Source: Muribaculaceae bacterium
GTDB taxonomy: Bacteria > Bacteroidota > Bacteroidia > Bacteroidales > Muribaculaceae
NCBI GenBank assembly: GCA_009775535.1
Contig: VSPW01000097.1
Location: 1 to 7,474 of the forward strand
Length of the DNA: 7,474 bases
Direction: 5' to 3'
Part shown: piece by piece, positions 1 through 6,085 of the stretch
Numbering within the stretch: the stretch's first letter is position 1
Layout: every line of letters begins with the position of its first letter
The notes under the pieces: generated by a model
What the model saw: only the letters and a program-made list of their open reading frames with translations
What the model was told of the DNA's origin: nothing
Databases searched by the model: none
Translations under genes and position numbers: made by a program

Positions 1-30
1 GGCAACAGTTATAAGTCTGTCCTGAGTCAT
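1..30 (-). CDS. Possible N-terminus of a further minus-strand gene (cut by window edge)
   Basis: An ATG at 30-28 on the minus strand opens ten codons, MTQDRLITVA, up to the window edge. The 'LITVA' strand right after the start recalls small DUF2007-type proteins of Bacteroidetes, which begin with a similar 'LVTVA' strand, but ten residues cannot establish a family. It lies 80 nt beyond the HTH stop, so co-transcription is possible. A competing plus-strand frame (1-60, ending TAA) is also open here. Confidence 0.3.
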   Translation of the reverse strand, partial: MTQDRLITVA

Positions 31-63
31 TATAATGGGATTATTGGAGGGAGATTTTAATTA

Positions 64-72
64 GGGGGGGGG
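64..72. repeat. G9/C9 homopolymer tract
   Basis: Nine consecutive G on the plus strand (C on the minus strand) lie in the 110-nt stretch after the HTH gene, in otherwise A/T-rich surroundings. If the minus-strand ORF starting at 30 is real, the tract lies 34-42 nt upstream of its ATG. Such tracts are prone to slippage and also to sequencing error. Confidence 0.9.
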
Positions 73-110
73 AGGAGAATGAGTTTGTTTTAGTATGTTA
101 TGGTTGTCAT

Positions 111-371
111 CTATTCAGCTGATTCCTGTTCCTGAAGGATTTCAAGAGCCATGTCATATATTGTTGCATCATCAAGGACGACTATACCTCCGTCTGGACC
201 TGGCTCGATGTGGACACCTACATTCTTACCAAAGTCGTAGTTGCTACCGCCAAAATAATTACGGACGGTCTGTGCTGTTATGTTCAATTTATCTGCTATA
301 CGGTGGATAGAGCCATCGGGTAGACTGTCCTTGATGCGACGCAGGTCGTTGAAAGTGATTGTCTTAGTCAT
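111..371 (-). CDS. Small helix-turn-helix DNA-binding protein
   Basis: This 86-residue protein has a basic N-terminal helix (about 7-15, NDLRRIKDS), then 'LPDGSIHRIADKLNITAQTV' (17-36) and RNYFGG (37-42), which reads as a helix-turn-helix: helix IHRIADKL, turn NIT, recognition helix AQTVRNYF. A short beta/acidic C-terminal part follows (VGVHIEPGPDGGIVVLDDATIYDMALEIL). Small proteins of this pattern, with IADKL-x-x-x-x-x-TVRNYFG followed by a 'GPDGG-x-VxLDD' segment, are familiar in Bacteroidales genomes, usually annotated only as DNA-binding protein; I know no assigned function. It has its own promoter candidate 66-97 nt upstream and is separated from batE by 179 nt, so it is probably not part of the Bat transcript. 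No Shine-Dalgarno site precedes the ATG. It might regulate itself, the Bat operon or a downstream gene; the sequence does not decide. Confidence 0.82.
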   Translation of the reverse strand: MTKTITFNDLRRIKDSLPDGSIHRIADKLNITAQTVRNYFGGSNYDFGKNVGVHIEPGPDGGIVVLDDATIYDMALEILQEQESAE

Positions 372-407
372 GATACTATCGTTTTAAAGTGAGTAATTCG
401 GATATCT

Positions 408-431
408 GTATTAATATTTTATTATTAATGC
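408..431. promoter_or_regulatory. Imperfect inverted repeat at the predicted transcription start (possible operator)
   Basis: GTATTAATA (408-416) and TATTAATGC (423-431) are inverted copies with one mismatch in nine, around the 6-nt spacer TTTTAT. The seven inner base pairs are perfect. The element spans or immediately follows the predicted start site of the HTH gene, a typical place for an autorepressor operator. It is A/T-rich in an A/T-rich gap, so chance is a real alternative. Confidence 0.3.
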
Positions 432-436
432 CGATA

Positions 437-468
437 TAAATGTAGGATTAACTTTTGATATAGGCAAA
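437..468 (-). promoter_or_regulatory. Candidate Bacteroidetes-type promoter of the HTH gene
   Basis: Read on the minus strand, TTTG (468-465) is followed after 20 nt by TACATTTA (444-437). This fits the Bacteroidetes -33 TTTG / -7 TAnnTTTG pattern, with spacing in the usual 19-21 range and one mismatch at the last base of the -7 box. A T7-G-A7 tract (469-483) directly upstream of the -33 box resembles an UP-like A-tract element. Transcription would start near 430-433, giving a leader of about 60 nt before the ATG at 371. Confidence 0.5.
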
Positions 469-510
469 TTTTTTTGAAAAAAAGTAAGTCAATTTTATGC
501 CAAATTTTTG

Positions 511-539
511 ACACATAAATTGGCGATAAATTTATGTGT
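511..539 (-). terminator. Perfect 11-bp inverted repeat after batE (terminator or operator)
   Basis: ACACATAAATT (511-521) and AATTTATGTGT (529-539) are exact reverse complements around a 7-nt loop (GGCGATA). The repeat begins 11 nt beyond the batE stop, where an operon terminator is expected. The stem is A/T-rich and, on the minus strand, is followed by CAAAAATTTGG rather than a clean U-run, so it is not a textbook intrinsic terminator. It could instead be a binding site for a dimeric protein, since it also lies upstream of the HTH gene promoter. Confidence 0.5.
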
Positions 540-550
540 TTGATAACTAA

Positions 551-1336
551 TTATATACGTTCTACATCCGTAGCTTTTACCCATGCACGTGTAGAATTGT
601 TGATTTTTACATCATAATACATATGGGAAGATGCATCATCGGGCGTGGGTACGGAGTCTACAATCTTTAGGCGGGTACCTTCATGTATGGGTACGACCTT
701 TTCTTCCTTGCCTTTCGGTGCTCGTGGGGCGGATGTCAGGTTGGTTGTAGGTACCATTACAATAGCATAATCGTGCTCATTGTTTCCTGATGCAGAATTT
801 GCAGCAAGCGTTAATGTAAATACTGTCACAAATGACATTATTATAGCCCCGAAAAATCCTAATTTGCGTATTCCTACTTTTCTTGCAAAAATATATAAGG
901 CTATTGCTACGAGCAGCAATATAAAGCATCCTAGTGCAGTCCATGCCCATGTATTTGGCGTTGACATCGCTATAATGGAGTCGTAAAGATTTTCAAGGAA
1001 AGAGGAATCATCTTCAGGTTTGTCAAGGATTTTAGAATTTACATAATCCAGGTTGGTGCGTGCATCCGTAAAACTGGGGTCTAATCTCAGAGCCCGTTCA
1101 TAATTTATTATGGCCCGTCCAATAGACCCCATCCTATAATATGTATTGGCCAGGTTGTACAGTACGGTTGGCGATTGTCCGACTTCCTGAAGGTACTTAT
1201 TGTAAAGACGGGATGCCGATGCGTAATCTTCTTTATTATATGCGGAATCTGCCTGCTGTATTATGCCATGAGTGGCAGATGCAGCCTGGAATATGATTCC
1301 GGATAATATTATCAGTATCAGGGCGATTCTTTTCAT
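551..1336 (-). CDS. batE: BatE, TPR and SH3b protein, last gene of the Bat operon
   Basis: This 261-residue protein has a signal peptide (about 1-21, QAASA before THG) and TPR helices at about 25-100 (YNKEDYASASRLYNKYL; VLYNLANTYYRMGSIGRAIINYERAL). After an acidic linker come two TM helices (about 130-150 and 160-179), joined by basic ARKVGIRK, then a C-terminal SH3b-like domain (about 190-261: IVMVPTTNLTSAPR, 'HEGTRLKIVDS', 'YYDVKI', 'RAWVKATDVERI'). The TM hairpin with a basic loop puts both the TPR and SH3b domains in the periplasm. SH3b domains often bind peptidoglycan or peptides, so BatE may tie the complex to the cell wall (inference). The order TPR-TM-TM-SH3 is standard for BatE. The stop is TAA, with a strong inverted repeat 11 nt downstream. 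Confidence 0.93.
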   Translation of the reverse strand: MKRIALILIILSGIIFQAASATHGIIQQADSAYNKEDYASASRLYNKYLQEVGQSPTVLYNLANTYYRMGSIGRAIINYERALRLDPSFTDARTNLDYVNSKILDKPEDDSSFLENLYDSIIAMSTPNTWAWTALGCFILLLVAIALYIFARKVGIRKLGFFGAIIMSFVTVFTLTLAANSASGNNEHDYAIVMVPTTNLTSAPRAPKGKEEKVVPIHEGTRLKIVDSVPTPDDASSHMYYDVKINNSTRAWVKATDVERI

Positions 1337-1372
1337 TGTCAGGATTATGTTATACGTTTTTTGCCGTGAACA

Positions 1373-3193
1373 TTACTTAGATTTTATGTTCTCGAGCTGT
1401 TTAACGGTGTTTATGGCTTCGTTATATACGTTATCCATTTCATTTTCAGACTGGACCGGGGTAAATCGGGCCATTTCGCATTGGTCGATTATGTCAATCA
1501 CGCTGTTGATTGTAGCCTGTTGGGCACCAATATCGGATAGCTGTTGAGAGATATTGTCTCTTAATAACTGGGAGGCCGGTATGCCAAGTTTGTCTCCTAG
1601 GTATCCCCATAGTGCTTTTGAAATTTCTTCATAGAATATGTCACGTTTCTGTGAAGACATAGCATCTTTAGCCATCTTGAAGCGTCGACGGGCTTCCTTG
1701 TTCGCGCGCGCCAACTGGCGGCGGCGCAGGTCGGAATTGAGCCTCATTTGCTTGCGGTATATAACAATGATTGTTACCAGTACAATTATTGAGATTATAT
1801 ATATGGCCCAATACAAGAAAGTATTGAATACGTAGTGGCCAGTATCTATTGCAGGCGCATGCTGTGATTTTATGTGCAGGATATCCGACATAGACTTGTC
1901 AATGGCCTTTTGTTCTACAGATGCAGGTGCATTTGCTCCCCTTCCGATATTGACGTTGTATTCTTTTGTGGACAAAGTGACATATTCCTTTGTTGACGGG
2001 TTGAAATATACGAATGGGACTGACGGGATGACTGCTTTCCCCATTTCCTGAGGAACGATTGTATAGTCAATCTTTGCTGTTCCTGTCATGTTTGATCCAT
2101 TGAATGCCGCATCTATTTCTTTTCTGGGAGTATATTCATCAAATCCATGAGGGAATTCTATTTCTGGTTCGGTGATATATTTTATGTTGCCTGTCCCTTT
2201 TATGGTCAAAGAGTATGTGGCAGCTTCATTGGTCAGAAGGCGCTCGGGGGATAGAGATGACTCAATGGAAAATTTTCCGACAGCGCCGTTGAATCCGGCT
2301 GGTTTTGGCTCTGGTAGTGGCAGTACGTTTATGCTTACAGAGTTGGATGACGTTACCACTTTCCTTTCTACAGGTTGCCTTGTGGTGAAGAATCCCATTG
2401 AAACATTTTCATACTGGACAACTGTTATATCGTATTTCCCGGAAGTTATTGATAGTTTGCCTGATTTCTGTGGATATATTATGACCTTTTTCAATTCGGC
2501 CGAATAGTAGTTCTGTCCATTGAAATGGTCTGGTGTAAGTTCATTGTTTACAGGAAGTTCCTCGCTCATGAACCCATCAAAACTTGGTTGCGTATTGGCC
2601 AGGAATGACGATATCCTGAATTTTGTATAGACCTTTATTGATGCTATGATTGGTTCCTGTTCATATACCTTGTCGCGTGAGAGTGATATATGTACAAACA
2701 GGTCTTGAGGGGATACTGGCCCAGGGGTCTGTGTGTTTATGTCATCGACATGCACTTGAGGCCTTTGGTTGGCAGAAGATCCTTGTTGTGGCGTATCACT
2801 GTCCATTGGGAAAATAGTGAACGTGATTTCCTGGGATTTCATCTGTTTCCCGTTCGCAGTTATAGTAACAGGTGGCACTGTGACTTTCCCCGGCTCAATT
2901 GCGCGGAATGTGAATGTATAATCAATGGATGTGGATGATGTCATCTGTCCATTAATATATGATGAACTTGCCATTGTAGATGTTGCAGGTCCATATATAA
3001 GTTCACAATGTGGTAGTTGCGGCGCTTTAGGCGCAGCAGCCTGTGCATTTTTCAGTCTGAATGTAAGGCTGAAATTCCGGCCTTGGATAACATTGCCGGG
3101 AGAGTTTACAGAAAACGACACGTCTTGTGCAATGCCATGTAAGGCTATGCTTAAAAGGACGGATATCAATATAGTGAAACGTTTTACCATCAT
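1373..3193 (-). CDS. batD: BatD, Ig-repeat membrane protein of the aerotolerance operon
   Basis: This 606-residue protein matches the BatD (oxygen tolerance) family in length and layout. A signal peptide (about 1-22, ending GIAQ) is followed by a periplasmic region of beta-sandwich domains at about 24-128, 145-290 and 300-418. A TM helix (about 459-478, IYIISIIVLVTIIVIY) is followed by a basic, helical stretch (RRRQLARANKEARRRFK) and a cytosolic helical domain (about 515-600). The family hallmark PKPAGFNGAVGKFSI begins the third domain (297-310). 'YSLTIKGTGNIKYI' and 'IDYTIVPQEMGKAVIPSVPF' are further BatD-like strands. Start: ATG ATG is in tandem at 3193, and either gives a good signal peptide. 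Large periplasmic Ig arrays suggest a scaffold or ligand-binding role for the BatA/B complex (inference). The batE start lies 36 nt downstream. Confidence 0.94.
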   Translation of the reverse strand: MMVKRFTILISVLLSIALHGIAQDVSFSVNSPGNVIQGRNFSLTFRLKNAQAAAPKAPQLPHCELIYGPATSTMASSSYINGQMTSSTSIDYTFTFRAIEPGKVTVPPVTITANGKQMKSQEITFTIFPMDSDTPQQGSSANQRPQVHVDDINTQTPGPVSPQDLFVHISLSRDKVYEQEPIIASIKVYTKFRISSFLANTQPSFDGFMSEELPVNNELTPDHFNGQNYYSAELKKVIIYPQKSGKLSITSGKYDITVVQYENVSMGFFTTRQPVERKVVTSSNSVSINVLPLPEPKPAGFNGAVGKFSIESSLSPERLLTNEAATYSLTIKGTGNIKYITEPEIEFPHGFDEYTPRKEIDAAFNGSNMTGTAKIDYTIVPQEMGKAVIPSVPFVYFNPSTKEYVTLSTKEYNVNIGRGANAPASVEQKAIDKSMSDILHIKSQHAPAIDTGHYVFNTFLYWAIYIISIIVLVTIIVIYRKQMRLNSDLRRRQLARANKEARRRFKMAKDAMSSQKRDIFYEEISKALWGYLGDKLGIPASQLLRDNISQQLSDIGAQQATINSVIDIIDQCEMARFTPVQSENEMDNVYNEAINTVKQLENIKSK

Positions 3194-3240
3194 AAGATAT
3201 TCAGATGAGGTGTTGGTATGATATTCTGTTGTTTGGCTGC

Positions 3241-3984
3241 CTACCAGGGTTTCGGATTAACAAGGCCGTTTGCATTTTCGGTCTTTTCATTGTCTTTTCG
3301 GGTCTTGTTTTCCAGGGCCTGCATTGCCTTTAATATCTGTTCAGAGTTTCCTGACAGTTGATCTTTTGGCTGTGGTTGCTGTTGCTGTGGTTGTTGTTGC
3401 TGCTCTTGCTCCTTTGGTTGTTGCTCTTGGGGCTGTTGCTGCTGTTGTTGTTGCTGGTTATTTTTGTCTTTATCTTGTTCGTTTTTCTTTTTTAGGGCCA
3501 AAAGTAGGTTCTGTCTGGTTTTCTGATTGTAAGGATTGACTTTTAGGGCTTTTTTATAGGCGGCCACAGATTTGTCGTATGCTTCCGATTCAAAGGCCAG
3601 GTTTCCAGCATTGTAGAAAGACCGTTCCTTTATGGTAGTATTATTTACGTTTTCTCCCAATTTACGGAATATTGAGTCTGCATCCTGTATTAACTTATTG
3701 TCTTTTGGCGGAGTTCCGGCTGATTTCCCAAGTTGGTACATTGTAAGGGCACGGTTATACATTGCGGCTTCCGATAAGGCGTTTTCTGTTAAGGCCATTT
3801 CATAGCATTCAAGTGCTTTCTCATATTTGCGTTCTTTGAATAGCTTGTTGCCGTCATTTATGAAATTTCTTTCTTTTCTAGTTGAAAAATCTTCAATGCG
3901 GGAATTTTCAGCTGCGTATGACACTGGCATGTAAAGCAATGCCGCAGATATCAATATTAATATATTTCGGTATATTACGTACAT
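3241..3984 (-). CDS. batC: BatC, exported TPR protein with a Gln-rich C-terminal region
   Basis: This 247-residue protein begins with a signal peptide (about 1-25, hydrophobic ILILISAALLYMPVSYA before AEN). TPR-like helices occupy about 38-88 (including FINDGNKLFKERKYEKALECY) and about 121-158 (RSFYNAGNLAFESEAYDKSVAAYKKAL split between two helices). A basic stretch (KKKNEQDKDKNN) leads into an unbroken Gln-rich tract (about 177-204), and the protein ends with SGNSEQILKAMQALENKTRK and a final Trp. The 'ILKAMQ-x-x-E-x-KT' helix and terminal W are the BatC signature; TPRs, low-complexity linker and this C-terminal motif together define the family. TPRs suggest periplasmic protein-protein contacts, perhaps with BatA/BatB (inference). 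The start follows an AGGA five nt upstream (3989-3992), unusual in this operon, where most leaders show no Shine-Dalgarno site. Confidence 0.92.
   Translation of the reverse strand: MYVIYRNILILISAALLYMPVSYAAENSRIEDFSTRKERNFINDGNKLFKERKYEKALECYEMALTENALSEAAMYNRALTMYQLGKSAGTPPKDNKLIQDADSIFRKLGENVNNTTIKERSFYNAGNLAFESEAYDKSVAAYKKALKVNPYNQKTRQNLLLALKKKNEQDKDKNNQQQQQQQQPQEQQPKEQEQQQQPQQQQPQPKDQLSGNSEQILKAMQALENKTRKDNEKTENANGLVNPKPW
3373..3456 (-). repeat. Gln-rich low-complexity coding tract in batC
   Basis: Codons for residues 177-204 of BatC are nearly all Gln, broken by single Pro, Glu and Lys residues. CAG and CAA are mixed, so this is not a pure trinucleotide repeat, but the CTG/TTG triplets on the plus strand form an imperfect repeat that could change length by slippage. 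Low-complexity linkers at this place are usual in BatC; their length varies between species. Confidence 0.85.
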
Positions 3985-3995
3985 GTCAATCCTGT

Positions 3996-5030
3996 TTATT
4001 TTGTAAAGAAGTTAATCTTGTTGAGCCAACCTATCTTACGGTCAAGAACAAAGATATCTATGATGAGGAATAATAATGCAATCCAGGCAAAAGTAGGAAA
4101 TTGTTCAGCCCCTGCACTGTATTTTACATTCTTCATCAGAGTTCCGTCAAGACCGCCTAGATGGGAGGTCAGATTGTCCAAGGCGGATGAAGATGCACCA
4201 TTGATACAGATGCCATTACCTGCCTTGGCAATGTCTTCTGCAAGCTTCTGGTTGGTAGATGTAAGGACTATCTGTCCCTCGTTATCTCGAAGGAAATCTG
4301 ATTTGGATGAATTGACGGGGATTGGTACGCCTTTTGCTCCTCCCATGCTTATAACATCGACCTGTATGCCTTTTTCTGCAGCCATGCGTGCTACCTCTAC
4401 AGCATCACCATCGTGATTTTCTGCATCTGTTATAAGGATAATTGCCTTGCTGACATCTTCGGCAGGAGAGAATCCACGCATTGCCATTTCAAGTGCCGTT
4501 GAGATATCCGTGCCTTGATATGCGATAAGATCCGGAGTTAAATCATTGATATACATTTTTGCTGATGAGTAGTCAACAGTGATTGGTAACTGCATTTTTG
4601 CCTGACCGGCGAAAATTACCATTCCTACTTTGTCGTTTTCTAGCTTGTCGACAAGCTTTTCAAGGACAAGCTTTGCACGGTCGAGCCGTGAAATGCCGTT
4701 TGGGTCATCGTTTCCAGATGCGAGCATTGAATTTGAGATGTCGAATGCAATCATCACTTCAATGCCACGGACTTCTGAATTCTGTTCGGTCTCGCCGGCG
4801 CGGGGACGGGCCAAAACAATCACTAGTGATGCCAAGGCAATAAGTTCAAGTACGATCTTGATTCCTGGCTTGTATTTTGAAGTATCGGGCATAAGCGGCC
4901 CTATTACGGCAGGATTGCCGAATCTCCGCAGCTTGCGCGCACGGCTTAACCTGGACCACCAGAAGAGCATCCCGAATACGCCCAATGTCCATAGAAGCCA
5001 GAGCAGGTGAGGATATGCAAAGTCAAACAT
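3996..5030 (-). CDS. batB: BatB, second membrane-anchored von Willebrand factor A protein
   Basis: This 344-residue protein is a paralogue of BatA with the same topology. TM1 (about 7-25) is followed by a very basic loop (SRLSRARKLRRFG), TM2 (about 56-74, ending ARPR), a VWA domain (about 88-300) and TM3 (about 313-329), then a basic C-terminal tail. The MIDAS is complete: DISNS at 97-101, Thr174 in YQGTDIS and Asp202 in ITDAENHDGD. The TDAENHDGD loop is typical of BatB, where BatA has TDGSNNTG. As in BatA, charge distribution puts the VWA domain in the periplasm. An insert after 'DVISMGGAKG' (about 232-262, VPIPVNSSKSDFLRDNEG) is also normal for BatB. Adjacent BatA and BatB presumably form a heteromeric assembly (inference). 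It lies only 11 nt upstream of batC. Confidence 0.95.
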   Translation of the reverse strand: MFDFAYPHLLWLLWTLGVFGMLFWWSRLSRARKLRRFGNPAVIGPLMPDTSKYKPGIKIVLELIALASLVIVLARPRAGETEQNSEVRGIEVMIAFDISNSMLASGNDDPNGISRLDRAKLVLEKLVDKLENDKVGMVIFAGQAKMQLPITVDYSSAKMYINDLTPDLIAYQGTDISTALEMAMRGFSPAEDVSKAIILITDAENHDGDAVEVARMAAEKGIQVDVISMGGAKGVPIPVNSSKSDFLRDNEGQIVLTSTNQKLAEDIAKAGNGICINGASSSALDNLTSHLGGLDGTLMKNVKYSAGAEQFPTFAWIALLFLIIDIFVLDRKIGWLNKINFFTK

Positions 5031-5076
5031 ATATAATCTAGATGTAATCGGTTCTTAATATCATTTTAACAAATAA

Positions 5077-6063
5077 TCACGGTATAGTCCGCAAGATTGT
5101 ATATCTCAACAGAAGGTCAATACATACGAATGCAAAAGCAAGCCAAGCCCATGTCATGTAGTTGTCTTCAGTGTGTGAGAAATGACGGACATCCATCTGC
5201 GTCTTTTCAAGTTGATCTATTTCAGAGAATATTTCCTGTAGCACTTTTTTGTTTGTTGCACGGAAATATTGGCCTCCAGTTGTCTGGGCTATCTGCTTTA
5301 AGGTGCTTTCATCAATTACTACAGGCTGTGGAGAGTAGGTGACACGTCCGAACATGTCTATTGTGGGGAAGGGGGCATTACCATTGGTGCCTATACCTAT
5401 GGTATATATTTTAACTCCCATTTCCTTGGCTATTTCGGCTGCAGTCATAGGAGACACCACTCCAGTATTGTTTGAACCATCAGTAAGCAATATTATGCTA
5501 CGGCTTTTCGCCTTACCTTCCTTTAGACGGTTGAGCGATGTGGCTATACCGTCACCAATGGCTGTACCGTCTGTTACCATTTCAGTCTGTATGCCGGCAA
5601 TATAATTCTGTAATGGGGCATGGTCCACGGTCATTGGTATGCCAGTGAGGCTTTCCCCAGCAAAAATGACGATACCGATATTGTCATTGTCTCGTGCTGA
5701 CACAAATTGTTGGGCCACGTCTTTTGCTGCTTCAAGACGGTCTGGCTTAAAGTCTCTGGCCAGCATACTTGTAGAGATGTCCATAGCTAGCATTATGTCT
5801 GTCCCTTCTGTAGATGTGGTGCGCCAATTGTCCTTAATCTGAGGGCGTGCCAATATTATAATGACACAACCGATTGCCCCCAGCCGTAATATAAAAAGTG
5901 CGTGACGTAGCCACGATTTATATGATGTCCCTGTTTTTGCAAACGGAGATATGGTCGATACGGCCATCGAAGGTTTGGCGTTGCGCTGCTTGAAGATGTA
6001 CCATACAATCAGTGGTATGAACACCAAAAAAAGCCAAAGATATTGTGGGTGTGCTAGTTGCAT
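5077..6063 (-). CDS. batA: BatA, membrane-anchored von Willebrand factor A protein
   Basis: This 328-residue protein has the standard BatA layout. TM1 (about 8-25) is followed by a short basic loop (FKQRNAK), TM2 (about 53-73, ending in ARPQ), a VWA domain (about 85-290) and TM3 (about 303-320). The metal-ion-dependent adhesion site is intact: DISTS at 95-99, Thr167 in DGTAIGD and Asp195 in LLTDGSNN. The positive-inside rule (basic TM1-TM2 loop and basic C-terminus) places the VWA domain in the periplasm. VWA domains with a complete MIDAS bind a divalent cation and a protein partner; in this operon the likely partners are BatB-E and, indirectly, MoxR/DUF58 (inference). The start MQLAHPQYLW matches the usual BatA N-terminus, in which an aromatic/hydrophobic helix follows 'F/L-A-HP'. 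It is separated by 46 nt from batB. Confidence 0.95.
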   Translation of the reverse strand: MQLAHPQYLWLFLVFIPLIVWYIFKQRNAKPSMAVSTISPFAKTGTSYKSWLRHALFILRLGAIGCVIIILARPQIKDNWRTTSTEGTDIMLAMDISTSMLARDFKPDRLEAAKDVAQQFVSARDNDNIGIVIFAGESLTGIPMTVDHAPLQNYIAGIQTEMVTDGTAIGDGIATSLNRLKEGKAKSRSIILLTDGSNNTGVVSPMTAAEIAKEMGVKIYTIGIGTNGNAPFPTIDMFGRVTYSPQPVVIDESTLKQIAQTTGGQYFRATNKKVLQEIFSEIDQLEKTQMDVRHFSHTEDNYMTWAWLAFAFVCIDLLLRYTILRTIP

Positions 6064-6085
6064 TTATTCTCTGGATTTGTATGCT

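Noticed and set aside
1..60. Plus-strand frame ending in GGRF and a TAA stop, as the 3' end of an outer-membrane protein gene
   Set aside because: Only 19 codons are visible, which can be open by chance, and the minus-strand start at 30 seems at least as plausible. Not listed as a gene.
95..310. Plus-strand ORF of 71 aa opposite the HTH gene
   Set aside because: It is antisense to a coding gene with recognisable HTH features, and its Leu/Cys/Arg/Ser-rich composition looks like a shadow frame.
3270..3539. Plus-strand ORF of 89 aa rich in Val and Ala
   Set aside because: Its VAVVVVAAL stretch is the complement of the Gln codons in batC, so it is a shadow of the repeat, not a membrane protein.
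4018..4416. Plus-strand ORF of 132 aa opposite batB
   Set aside because: It lies wholly inside batB on the other strand, lacks any motif, and batB has an intact VWA domain.
5031..5076. Possible internal promoter in the batA-batB gap (TTTG followed by TTACATCTA on the minus strand)
   Set aside because: The -7 match is poor, and the short gap inside a uniform operon needs no promoter.
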